Assembly (NCBI GenBank): GCA_036925085.1
Contig: JAUPFP010000044.1
Location: 806,001-870,000, forward strand
DNA: 64,000 nucleotides
Reading direction: 5' to 3'
DNA from: Brachycybe producta
Taxonomy: Eukaryota > Arthropoda > Diplopoda > Playtdesmida > Andrognathidae
Made by a program: the position numbers and the translations under genes. Below are positions 55,601 to 64,000 of the stretch, piece after piece. How positions within the stretch are numbered: position 1 is the stretch's first letter; the number at the start of each line of letters is the position of its first letter. Under the pieces are notes generated by a model. That model searched no databases. It saw only the letters and a program-made list of their open reading frames with translations, and was not told where the DNA came from.

Positions 55601-56124
55601 AATTTATAATCTTTTACCGTTCTAGTTTTGAACTTTTGAAAACAATTTGAATTTTTATCATAATGTTTCTATAAAAAAAAACCGTTCGCTTGGCATTTTT
55701 TGCATCCAAATGTTAGAAAAACGTTTATGGAGCTTAGCATTAGCCACTGGCAGTGGCGCCATTCAGGGGTACAATAGCAAAATAAATATCTATTCAGCCA
55801 CCTTTAAGTGATTCAGCTACTCCATTCTAGTTTTTGACACATTTTCAATTTCTAATTATAGTTGTCACTCTTCTGAAATGCAGAATAATGCAGAATATTA
55901 TTCTAAAATCAGCTGTTCCTAAACTTATTACAGTTTTAAGTCCAATTGAACATTTTTTTTGACACATACCTTTATAATGTCACTAGAGGCGATCTACATT
56001 ACAAAGCATTATCAGAGAAAAAAAAACTGTTTGAAATTCACATACCTAGTCTTTCAGCATGTCCAGTTTGTAATAAAACCATGCAAACAATAGCATAAAA
56101 ACCTACATACAGAAATGGTTTCAT
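49502..56124 (-). CDS. Pancreatic-lipase-family secreted lipase, seven exons
   Basis: Join on the - strand: 56046-56124, 52525-52645, 51292-51454, 50991-51219, 50535-50774, 50214-50462, 49502-49635; all phases fit, 404 aa. A signal peptide (MKPFLYVGFYAIVCMVLLQ) is followed by VCYQGLGCF, the usual start of mature pancreatic lipases, then FVIHGFTSSG (oxyanion region), GHSLG (Ser177), LEPAS (Glu200) and CSHHRA (His289). The family normally has Asp at the LDPA position. A C-terminal PLAT-like start (RNYYRVDFKPG) ends early, so the protein is about 60 aa shorter than vertebrate pancreatic lipase. It would act on acyl lipids outside the cell. A phospholipase A1-like or non-catalytic role is possible. 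Confidence 0.9.
49636..50213 (-). other. Lipase intron 6 with a palindromic MITE
   Basis: The core-palindrome MITE (about 49775-50146, ending CCACCTTAA) fills most of the intron. This supports stopping exon 6 at 50214 rather than reading into the repeat. Confidence 0.75.
50214..50462 (-). CDS. Lipase exon 6 (catalytic His)
   Basis: Acceptor CTTTTCAG, donor GTAATA. Encodes EPLTCSHHRAIDYYIES with the catalytic His, WSFECPNLDALSDGNCWDCS and LVTTGDTAPFC. Phase 1 to 1. Confidence 0.9.
50535..50774 (-). CDS. Lipase exon 5 (acid residue, lid region)
   Basis: Acceptor AAATCTAG, donor GTAAAA. Encodes LEPASIFFSEDIEKIRLN, DDAKFVDIIHTN, a Cys-bounded short loop CGELGFGLC, then NADFYVN and QPGC. Glu replaces the usual acid residue Asp. 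Confidence 0.92.
50991..51219 (-). CDS. Lipase exon 4 (nucleophile elbow)
   Basis: Acceptor CTCGTTAG, donor GTAACA. Encodes DVNVICVNWATGAE, a helix with IAQLLGVL, VYLIGHSLGAHTAGYVG (Ser177) and NISRITG. Confidence 0.95.
51292..51454 (-). CDS. Lipase exon 3 (oxyanion loop)
   Basis: Acceptor TTCTTCAG, donor GTAAAT. Encodes ENRNKTQFL, with N-glycosylation-type NKT sites, and TRPTRFVIHGFTSSGYSDW. Confidence 0.93.
51521..51782. mobile_element. Repeat family F, copy 3, in lipase intron 2
   Basis: Ends GCACACGAACCACTTTT and AAAAGTGATCCACGTGCC. Arms contain CTACTGCAAAATGAAG and CATTTTGCAGTCG. Confidence 0.7.
51790..51912. mobile_element. Small palindromic MITE (GGTTAGAGG type)
   Basis: AAAAAGGACTGGTTAGAGGTTAGAG at the left, GGTTAGCCTCTAATCAGTCTTTT at the right. 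A related unit lies within 54770-54890. Confidence 0.65.
52525..52645 (-). CDS. Lipase exon 2 (mature N-terminus)
   Basis: Encodes VCYQGLGCFKQEYPF, ERPVYFPPASPEEI and TQFLLYTR, matching pancreatic lipase N-termini. The acceptor CTACAAG at 52646 is inferred from phase with exon 1; its pyrimidine tract is poor. The frame is also open upstream, so a different start of this exon is possible. Donor GTACAA, phase 2. Confidence 0.82.
54441..54590. mobile_element. Family C-like palindromic MITE
   Basis: ACAGGCGGTTGGGGACA to GTCTCCAACTGCC, with AACCAATTAGA arms and AAAAGGGCGGGGC. Confidence 0.72.
55436..55807. mobile_element. TTAA-type MITE family B, copy 4, left-truncated
   Basis: Ends GCCACTGGCAGTGGCGCC...CTATTCAGCCACCTTTAA. 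The left outer end is replaced by core-type AAATTAAGAGAAACTTG. Confidence 0.72.
56046..56124 (-). CDS. Lipase exon 1 (signal peptide)
   Basis: ATG at 56122-56124, donor GTATGT. Encodes MKPFLYVGFYAIVCMVLLQ then TGHAERL: a short positive start, a 17-residue hydrophobic core, and a cleavable GHA end. Phase 1 matches exon 2. Confidence 0.85.
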
Positions 56125-56230
56125 TTCGGTAATAAATCTTGGAATATCCAGTAATAATTATTCTCTTTTAGGTGGTTGATGGTGATGATGATGATGGTGA
56201 TGGTGGATGTCTAGTTTCCAATGCCATCCA

Positions 56231-56236
56231 TATATA
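56231..56236 (-). promoter_or_regulatory. Possible lipase TATA box
   Basis: TATATA on the - strand about 107 bases upstream of the ATG. The presumed 5' leader between them is a CAT/CAC-repeat tract. Inference from position only. Confidence 0.4.
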
Positions 56237-56249
56237 CACTTAATTTGAC

Positions 56250-57127
56250 TCTTGTTAACAATGACGTTTTTTTCTATACAACTACTTTTATTATATGTGT
56301 CTATGTGTGCTCATCCACTGACAAATATGCACACAGTTGAACTAATAATACTAGAAATTCGTTTTTTTCTGACACGAGTATTTGCAATTGACATACTTTT
56401 TTATTTCCACGTTTTTTTCCAACAGGGAAGTTGTGCAAATTGTATATTTTACTTTGTTTGACTTTTTGTAGCATGTGTCTTCAATTTTTCGAACATATAA
56501 TTAGGCTCTTATTTAAGTAAATGAACACCACTTTTCTTTTTTTATTGCATTATTGTATTATTAAAAGTAGATCAAGTTTTCTTTTGATTTTCTTTTTTTT
56601 TTTCGTTTCTATTGTATCATTATTATTGTACGGGACAAACGCAACAAATGTTGCAATCATTTACATCTTAGAAACAGGTGGAACTAGTAATTGAAAAGAA
56701 AGTAATTAGATATTGGACAAAATAAAGAGTTAACACTGCTTAATTTTGGGAGTCGTAAAATTTTTCTTTGTGACTGAGGTGTACAAGGGCGTCATTGGTG
56801 GCATCTGTTTTTCGTCTGTCTTTGTCCTTGAAACAAATATAACTCTATTAGTAGATGTAGGGGGATTTCATTCAAAAAACGAAAATTCTGTAATTCATTA
56901 AAGAAAAAATAAAGAAGCATAGGCTGTGGTTTTCTTTGCAATTATGTAGGTGAACCATTATGGCGTATAAATCAGAGGCATGTTTGGAAAATAGTTTGGT
57001 AATGGCATTTTATACTGGATTGGCAATATTTTTTTTGAAAAAGGAACAACCGACCCAATTGAATACCGGCTCTTCTGGAATTTGCCAGAGCTGCCCTTTT
57101 GGTGGGCAGCCTCTGGTCTAAACACTG
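56250..57127. other. Intergenic, no gene seen
   Basis: AT-rich; short frames with no recognisable content. Confidence 0.6.
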
Positions 57128-57334
57128 ACAGGCAATTAGAAATCGGGACAAACAGAAGTTGGCTCCGCCCTTTTTATGACGAACGTCAACTTCTAATTTA
57201 CTGGTTATGTAGTCTTGACGTTGAAAAGGGGCAGAGCATGTGACGTCAGACTTCATAACCAACCAATTAGAAGTTGCGTTCGTCATAAACAAGACGGAGC
57301 CAACTTCTGTTTGTCCCGCTTTCTAATTGCCTGT
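57128..57334. mobile_element. Palindromic MITE family C, copy 3
   Basis: Same ends and arms as copies 1 and 2; the centre contains GTGACGTCAGAC. Confidence 0.88.
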
Positions 57335-57552
57335 ATTACAGTGTTAGACGCCATGTATGTACACTTAATTGTTTCAAAATCTTCATACATTAGTATATGT
57401 ACCGGGTATAGCAAGAAATACCATATTCTCCATATAGTAGTCCTTGCAAATAGTCCAGTGTACAACTATGTGCTTAAATTATAGTTCCTTTTCCTTTCGT
57501 GCAAGTTGCCTAACGGGTTTACTTTAAGTAGGCAGTTTAATTATATATTACT

Positions 57553-57622
57553 AAAGTACAGGGTGTGCAATTTTTTTGCCATACAAGTTATGGCAAAAAT
57601 ATTGCGCCTTCCTGTACTTAGT
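57553..57622. repeat. 70-bp fold-back with TACAGGG ends
   Basis: AAGTACAGGGTGTGCAATTTTT pairs with AAAAATATTGCGCCTTCCTGTACTT-type sequence around a TTGCCATA...TATGGCAA centre. Resembles a minimal mariner-like MITE. Confidence 0.75.
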
Positions 57623-58471
57623 TTACATAATTTTTTTCCATAATTTTTTAATAATATATTTTTCTTGTTTGAGAGCTGAGACTGAGAATTTTTCTGATAA
57701 TAATCCTGCAAAGGACATTTTTTTTACAAAGTTAATATATAACCAGCTTGAAATATTGCATCGAAGTGAAGGAGCAAATCACAAAACAAGAACACTACAT
57801 TGTTTTGTAATAAGTTTGTTATTTGTCTCTCAGTGGCTGTGACAACATGATAGTGATAGAGGTGTCTTGCACACCTATATGTCCCAATTTTAATGGTTTT
57901 TAATTATAGAGTTGTGGTACATGTATATGTAAAAAGTGTTAAAATTGGAGCACAAGTGGTCTGAACACCATTTTAAAAAAGAAAATAGTTCAGCAGCAGT
58001 TTGTTTAGTTATTTTTTGTGTGTCGTCACTATAGGCCCAATATACCACATGAAATTACAACCAATAGAAAAATAGTTTTCTTGCATTTGTCATTGTTGAC
58101 TCATGAATGCATAACTTTGATGATGAATATTTGTGTTGGCTTTTAAACAATTGCCAATTGGTTTGTATTCATAAGTTGTATTGATTTTTATTTGAAGAAC
58201 TCATGGCTAATCAATTATATAATCTTTTCTTCTTTGTAAACACTTGGTAGATATTTTTGTATACTTTTTTTTTTTTGCATTGTGACTCATTGGTAGCCAT
58301 TTTAGATTTTAAAATGGCTTTTTGTACATTGTAATGTTTTTTTGACCAATTTATATGTTTACATTATATTAGTTTATTTTTGTCAAGACAATAGTTATTT
58401 TTGTTAAACGCCATAATCAATAAGGCAAAAAGTTTGCATATAATGTTAAAAATGTACTATAATGGTTCTAA
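57623..58471. other. Intergenic, no gene seen
   Basis: AT-rich unique-looking sequence with no supported frame. Confidence 0.6.
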
Positions 58472-58714
58472 CTAGAGACCTACATTGAGTAAAACTTTGA
58501 AGCCGAGCCCATGAGACTTTATGCTGGGCCCAGCCCACCAGGCCCATAAAGCCCACAAAGACCACCAGGCCTACAAAGCCCACCAAGACCACCAGGCCTA
58601 CAAAGCCCACCAGGCCCACGAAGCCCACCAGGCCCATGAAGCCCACAAAGCCCACTAGGCCCATCGGCCTTTAACATAAAAATGCGGGCCCATGGGCTTT
58701 ATGTAGGTCTCTAG
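58472..58714. mobile_element. Fold-back element carrying a GCCCACCAGG minisatellite
   Basis: Ends CTAGAGACCTACAT and ATGTAGGTCTCTAG, with AAAGCCCATG-type inner arms. The interior is ~10 units based on AAGCCCACCAGGCC. Related minisatellite relic at 21328-21560. The Gly/Val/Leu frame on the - strand is a repeat artefact. Confidence 0.78.
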
Positions 58715-59367
58715 TTCCAACCCGTTTTCGGTAGTATGTTTCCATATAATTGTGCAATATAAAAATGGATAAAATGCACAGATTGCATAATTGTTGGAAA
58801 TTTGCATGAAGTCGCATAGTTTCACTTATTCTTTTTAAAAAAATACTTTTTGTTTGGACACAAAAAAATTCTACCAATTATTTCGTTTTAATTTTGCATT
58901 TTCTGTAAAACGACTCTGTCGATTGTAGCTTTTGCTACTACATAACATGCATTTTTTTATTTACAAAAAACGAACAATTTTCTTACATATTTTACATTTT
59001 TTGGGGTTATTTTATATTTGCATAAAACGCATAAATTCTCGAATTATTTTCACATTAATGAATTTTTTATTTGCATATTAGTATTAGTCTTAATAATAAA
59101 TAGGCAAATTCTGGCAAACTATACCCTATATAATGGCAGTACTATTCGAAACCGTACTATTCGTATATTGACATTGTCAATCATTCTAGCGTGCATGACC
59201 AGATCCGAAAACATAGTGATTTTTTGCAGCTTATTTACCATATATATAATAATATTTGTCTTAAAAACATAAACGTTTTATCAGGGACGTCATTTGGGGA
59301 GTGCAAGGGGGCATTTGCCCCCCACCCCCCGAAAAACAATTGCGTTATTACAATCAGTATATACATA
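58715..59367. other. Intergenic, no gene seen
   Basis: AT-rich; nothing recognisable. Confidence 0.6.
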
Positions 59368-59815
59368 CTAGTGGGGTAACCCGTCATAAATGACGGGAGC
59401 AAAATTCACAGGCAATTGTACCCTGCATTAGAATTTCTTTTCCTCCGCCCTTTTATGACATCAGACCAAGTAATAAACCAATTAGAAATCGATGACGTTC
59501 ATAAAAGGGCTGAGCAAAAGAAATTCTAATGCTGGGCACAATTGCCTGTGATAAACTGTAGTTTAATTTTGCTACTATTATCCCCGCCCCTTTTTATATT
59601 TGAAAGAGAAATGAGTTTTTCATTTTTTTCTATTTCAGTCACCCCTCCCACTTTTTCCCCTCCCCGTTTCTCTCTCTCCCCCTACACTTTCCAACCTTTT
59701 CCCCCTCTCCAATTTAATATCATGCAACATATAGTTGACTTTGAGAAAAAAGTGGTTCATTTATTCAAATTTATATAAATTCCGACGTGGATTTTGTACA
59801 GCGTTAGATCACAGA
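59368..59815 (-). mobile_element. Helitron-like non-autonomous element, copy 2
   Basis: On the - strand the 3' end is CCCGTCATTTATGACGGG (an 8-bp-stem hairpin) followed by TTACCCCACTAG and then T. It is collinear with the 26860-27394 copy, including the internal family C-like palindrome (59408-59550). The 5' limit is approximate. Confidence 0.72.
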
Positions 59816-60970
59816 CAATAGGAATTGTGCATATTTGTTTTCAAATTTTTTGCAAATATAAATAAATCCATCAAAACCTAATTTATATGAAGTGGCAATA
59901 TGCACACATCTTGCAGCACTGGCCTGCATATATACAAAAATTAGCAAGTCGGTCAAGTTTTGCACTCCCCCCCCCTGAAAAAAACTGAAATGACGGCCCT
60001 GGTTTTTAGTTTCTTTAGAAATGTTTAGTCGTCTTTGGAGACCAACATAATGCTCAGCCTAATCCATGGGCTTGGATGTGGCCTGGCAATTTTATGGAAA
60101 TAACCCAATAACCCTAGTGCACTTTAGTAGGCTTTTTGGGACTGGTAATTAAGTCTCATTAGCTTGCTGGGCTTCATGCATTTAGTGGGTTGAGCTTGCT
60201 GTAAAGTTTTGCAAGTTGCGCTGGGCCTCGATTTGTTTTTTTTTGTTTTTTTTTTTGCAAAATGTAGATTTCTATAAAGTCCCAATGGCTATGGGATTGT
60301 GTGCACTCCTGTCGTGTGCATTTCTAGTTTTCTAGAACAAATATACATCCTGCGTGTATTTGATGATGGCAGATGTTAGTTTATTTAGTTGATTTCGACT
60401 TTGAATTAAGAAACGAAATGTTTGCAAACAACACAGTATTTGAGCCTTGATGACTCCACGATGAAATGAGAAATTGTTCCAAAGTGAAATTTGTTTTGTG
60501 TGAGTTTAAAGAACCCGTCATCATATTTGTTTTATCTGTAAATATGTTGTCTTAGGGGCGTTTTTTTTCTGCACTTGGAATCGAACCATTCGTGTCGACT
60601 ATATGGAGGGCCGTTCTTGGTGAAATTGCCAAATTTTGTTCAGCCCATAATTCAATTAAATCTGTTCAAAAGTTTAGTTATTTATACCAACAAACCAGTT
60701 ATGGATATTTACAAATTTAATTTCGAATATATAAATGTTGGAATTATATAGGATACTAAAACCTTAATGGGACATTTTGCCATGAACGGCTTTACATAGT
60801 GGTTCGACAATAAGTGCAGTAAAAAAACACGCTTCTAGTAACTAAATTTCTAAAAGAAAAACATAGCATTAAAAATAAATACGGTACTTTTTTAAAACTT
60901 TTTTTTCTACTGAAAAACAAAGGTGAACCGCCAACATGAGAAAATCGAAACATGAAATATTTTATAAAAA
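59816..60970. other. Intergenic, no gene seen
   Basis: A GGCCT/GGGCTT-rich patch near 60050-60230 recalls the 58.5-kb minisatellite. Otherwise nothing recognised. Confidence 0.6.
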
Positions 60971-61160
60971 TTAAACAACTCTTTAGAAATTATTGAAATT
61001 TGAAAAAAAAAAACTAGAAAATACATCTACGAATGTAATTCCAACAGGAAATTTATGCGCACCTTCTAGTATTTAAATAGAAATTAAAAATTCGAGGTGT
61101 CAACTTCTCATAGATTTAACATGAAAAGATGCATGTCGAAATTGGAAATATTTTATAAAA
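60971..61160. repeat. Single ~185-bp monomer related to UBE4B intron 1 repeats
   Basis: Shares AAACAACTCTTTAGAAAT, CACCTTCTAGT.TTTAAAT and ATGAAATATTTTATAAAA with the tandem monomers at 62879-63390. Confidence 0.72.
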
Positions 61161-61580
61161 CTATTATTACTGTATATTATTTGTGATTTCATGTAAAGAC
61201 TAACAAAATATAAACCCTTTAATTAAAATTTGTTGATTCTTTGGTAAATTTTAATTTAATATGAAAGTTCTGTGATAATTAAACCATAGTCTGCTCTTTG
61301 TAAATTAAGTTTTATATAGTGAGTTTTTAGCGCCGCCATGCGAGAATAACGAGAAAGTAGCTCAGTGACACCTAATATGCGTTTTATAGTTGCCTCATCG
61401 TAAGAGGAAGTTTGTGATGTCAGAGGGGTTGTCAAAAAATTCAGGATTGTTATTTATTATGAAGATACTGGATAATAGGCTTTAATAGCAACGTTCTCAA
61501 CAGCATAAACAAAAGCGTTGTTGTATTTCTTTGTTATTACCCCCTTTTTAGCAGACAAAAAGAAACAAGCCTAATTTTTT

Positions 61581-62028
61581 GTGACGTCACAAGCGTCGTC
61601 TCATGGCTAAGGCAACTACACATTTGTTTTCGAATAGATAGGTTACATCCGGCACCGCCTATGCTCATAAGAGTCATATCAATTGAAAGTAACTTCAGAG
61701 AAGCTGATGATGAAATGTGTCCATTGTTGTCAATAAATATATCCTTGCGTTTATGTGGGCTTAAAGGACACAATATGGCACCTGAACCTACTATTTGTAT
61801 ATTTTGATTGGCTGTCTAGAACATTTTTTTTTTTCAATTTTCGGCAATATTGCGGCCATCTATGTGTTTGGACTTCATAGGTATACTGCAATTGTGGGAA
61901 ACAAGATGGCGCTTATGAAATAAAGTTGGTCACGCTTTATGTTTTTTTATTTCTCAACACTTGTTTATGACGTCACTAATAGTGACGCAGTGTTTTTTCT
62001 TATTATAATTCCTAATCCAAGATGGAGG
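61581..62028 (+). promoter_or_regulatory. UBE4B upstream promoter motifs
   Basis: Motifs within 620 bases of the start codon: GTGACGTCAC (61581-61590) and TGACGTCA (61968-61975), consensus CRE/ATF sites; an inverted CCAAT box (GATTGG, 61806); YY1-like CAAGATGGCGC (61902-61912) and CCAAGATGGAGG (62017-62028); and an inverted YY1-like GCGGCCATC (61852-61860). The cluster fits a TATA-less housekeeping promoter. Factor binding is inference from consensus. Confidence 0.55.
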
Positions 62029-62199
62029 AGGTTTTCGTTTCGTCTGAAGTTCTCTTTTACTTTAAATCGCATTTTCTTTGATTTTATCAGAGGTTTTAGC
62101 GTTTGTTTTTTTAAAAAAAAGTTTTTCTAATTGTCTTATATTTAGTGAGTTAATCATTCGTTTAAATAAACGTTAATTAAGTTCAAAAGGTGTATAAAG

Positions 62200-62223
62200 A
62201 TGAGCGAACTGAGCCAAGAAGAG
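62200..62223 (+). CDS. UBE4B: UBE4B exon 1 coding part
   Basis: Eight codons (MSELSQEE) followed by a strong donor GTGAGT. The context AAGATGA around the ATG is acceptable. Confidence 0.9.
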
Positions 62224-64000
62224 GTGAGTTTGAATCCTATTTGTTTTTCAATCGTATTTTAATGGGTCTTTTTTTTGTTTGTTGAACAAGTGATTTATTA
62301 AGTGATTTCGAAACGGTCTTTAATTATTTTAGCTGTGGTTTGTGTCGTATATGACTTGAATTTGTTTATGAGGTATTTCGTATGTTTAGTCATAACCTGC
62401 TTCTTATTGTTTTTGGTTTTAGTCCTTGTTCTGATTCAGCTGTTTTTGAAGGTTTTTTCTATTTTGAGGGGGGAGGGAGGGCGGACCCTTTTAAAGAAGG
62501 GGGTCGTTGGACGTTAGTTGACCCCCCTCCTCCCTCTCTTGCTATTTCTTTGTTTTGCAATTCTGTTTTCTCTCTTTCTAAATAATAAGAGAAAAAAAAA
62601 GAACGTTGGCCCGCGTTCACTGGAAAAAGATTCTTGAACTCGTCAGCTGTGAATCAAAAAAAAAATAAACAACAAAGAAGAAAATAGTAATTTATTACAT
62701 GAACGAATGACTAACAAAGTTACGAGAACGATATTTTTTGATGATCGACGGTAGGAGGCGCTCTGTGTCCGTTTTGTACTTTTATTTTTGGTAGTTGACG
62801 GTAGATGGCTCTACATGTTTCGGTAGTTTGCGGCCGTGTTCGAGTTACGTTACGTTGCGTTGGATGAGGCTGTAGACTAAACAACTCTGTAGAAATGATT
62901 GAAGTTTTATAAGAAACTAGAATACCCTTTCATAAATATATCTCTAAAAGGAAATTTCTGTGTACTTTCTAGTTTTTAATTAGTAAATTAAAATTCATCC
63001 TCCTCAACCTTCCCATTCACTTAGCATGAGAAGATCAAAACACGAAATATTTTCTAAAAACTAAACAACTTCGTGGAAATGAATGAAAATTTATAAGAAG
63101 CTACAATATCCATCCATACATATATCCCTAAAAGGAAATTTCCGTGTACTTTCTAGTTTTTAAAGAGTTAATTAAAAATCGAGCTCACCAACCTTCCAAT
63201 TCACTTAACATGAAGTCAAAACACGAAATATTTTCTTAAAAAATAAACTGCTCTGTGTGGAAATGAATGGGATTTTACAAAAAAAAAAAATAGAGAACAC
63301 ATCTGTTAACATAATCATAAAAGGATAATAAAGTTCCGTGTACCTTCTAGTTTTTAAAGAGTAAAGCACATTCAAAAAATCATAAAAAAAAATTACGAGG
63401 GGTGTGGTTAACTTAAACGGTAAGCCGCCATTTTACTGAAAAATTAAAGCCATTCCCATAAATAATTGAATTTTTGATATGCGATTTACTAATACAAAGT
63501 TATACATATTCAAAGTTTACTTTTTTTACGAATGAGAATTGTGGCCAAAGTTAAAATTTCGTCGTCTGGTTTTTTTTCTTTCTTCATCGTAAGATTCGTC
63601 GCCGTCGACTGGCACGTTTGGAAGGTCTCGGAGCTTCTCCGTCATCGATTAACGTTCCTAGCGATCAAGATCGAACTCCACTCGCTTCTCCTCTCATTCA
63701 GAGTCAAACACCGTCGCCTGTAGCTGGAGTTGAAGGACAGACCTCCTTTCATCCACTTACAGGAATTGTTCCCGTCGTTTCCTCCTCCTCCTCTTTTGAC
63801 GATGGAAATGCTTTTACTGTACCGGCCGTTCCATCTTCCTCGTCTTCGTCGCCATTAGCTTCTTTAGCTGCATCTCGAGTTGTGCCGACGGCGATGGCGA
63901 TGGCAAAGAGTTCGGTTGAAGAAGAACGGCCTCGGAACTTTGAAGCTCGTCTATCGTTAGAATCTCAATCCTCAGATCCTCAAATGATGGAAACAGACGT
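62200..64000 (+). CDS. UBE4B: Ubiquitin conjugation factor E4 B, 5' exons (runs off right edge)
   Basis: Exons 62200-62223 and 63594-64000 join in phase 0. The product starts MSELSQEEIRRRRLARLEGL, matching the family N-terminus (an acidic start, then IRRRRLARL). A Ser/Pro/Thr-rich region follows (TPLASPLIQSQTPSP, a Ser run, MAMAKSSVEEERP) and reaches MMETD near the edge, like the low-complexity N-terminal part of animal UBE4B. By family knowledge it is a U-box E3/E4 ligase that extends ubiquitin chains with p97/VCP; the Ufd2 core and U-box lie outside the window. Only about 143 residues are visible. Confidence 0.92.
62224..63593 (+). other. UBE4B intron 1
   Basis: 1370 bp, GTGAGT to ATCGTAAG. 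Contains the tandem ~183-bp repeats and no other recognisable feature. Confidence 0.88.
62879..63390. repeat. Tandem ~183-bp monomers in UBE4B intron 1
   Basis: Units at 62879-63061, 63062-63243 and a partial at 63244-63390. Each has AAACAACT..GTGGAAATGA, CTAAAAGGAAATTTC, GTGTACTTTCTAGTTTTT and CACGAAATATTTTCT. Confidence 0.87.
63594..64000 (+). CDS. UBE4B: UBE4B exon 2, truncated by the window
   Basis: Acceptor ATCGTAAG. Begins IRRRRLARLEG and stays open to the last base. Codon use is GC-richer than the intron. Confidence 0.93.
   Translation, partial: MRRRRLARLEGLGASPSSINVPSDQDRTPLASPLIQSQTPSPVAGVEGQTSFHPLTGIVPVVSSSSSFDDGNAFTVPAVPSSSSSSPLASLAASRVVPTAMAMAKSSVEEERPRNFEARLSLESQSSDPQMMETD

Larger units (their letters stand above)
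52646..56045 (-). other. Lipase intron 1
   Basis: Holds a family C-like MITE (54441-54590), a fold-back element (about 54700-54960, arms with GGCTCGGATTTTTATGCAAT), MITE family B copy 4, and unique AT-rich sequence. No exon seen. Confidence 0.65.

Noticed and set aside
58446..58664. Collagen- or elastin-like GFVGLVG frame on the - strand
   Set aside because: It lies in the GCCCACCAGG minisatellite between inverted transposon ends; no exon signals.
61537..61773. 78-aa frame on the - strand upstream of UBE4B
   Set aside because: No recognisable domain, and it overlaps the promoter motif cluster.

Overview
The window is animal nuclear DNA. It is AT-rich, full of microsatellites and small DNA transposons, and its genes are split by GT-AG introns of 51 bp to 8.5 kb. 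Three host genes can be read directly: a secreted or membrane alkaline phosphatase (+ strand), a pancreatic-lipase-family secreted lipase (- strand), and the 5' end of UBE4B/UFD2, the U-box ubiquitin ligase (+ strand). Protein style and repeat content suggest an invertebrate, most likely a protostome and perhaps an arthropod. The species cannot be fixed from the sequence.

Layout. 1-6745: the 3' part of an LTR retroelement. It has a GC-rich Gag-protease frame that runs in from the left edge, a hairpin-rich spacer, a second 725-codon GC-rich frame of unknown function, a hairpin-rich 3' leader and a 3' LTR. No reverse transcriptase or integrase is visible. 6746-31131: about 24 kb with no recognisable gene, holding microsatellites, a higher-order minisatellite, a 650-bp pyrimidine tract, hAT-type, mariner-type and TTAA-type MITEs, and a Helitron-like element. 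31132-46892: alkaline phosphatase exons; the signal-peptide exon was not found. Its 8.5-kb intron holds a 1.83-kb near-perfect palindrome. The exon carrying zinc ligands is present twice in tandem (both 192 bp, same phase, 51-bp intron), which looks like a mutually exclusive exon pair. 49502-56124: a seven-exon lipase on the - strand, reconstructed from signal peptide to stop (404 aa), with Glu in place of the catalytic Asp. 56125-62199: repeats, then a UBE4B promoter region with CRE-like and YY1-like motifs. 62200-64000: UBE4B exon 1, intron 1 with tandem ~183-bp repeats, and part of exon 2.

The lipase and phosphatase are convergent neighbours, both of secretory or digestive type. Nothing in the sequence shows them to be functionally coupled. 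The dominant structural theme is inverted repeats at every scale: 20-40-nt RNA-type hairpins in the retroelement, 60-160-bp snap-backs, 150-600-bp fold-back MITEs and the 1.83-kb palindrome.
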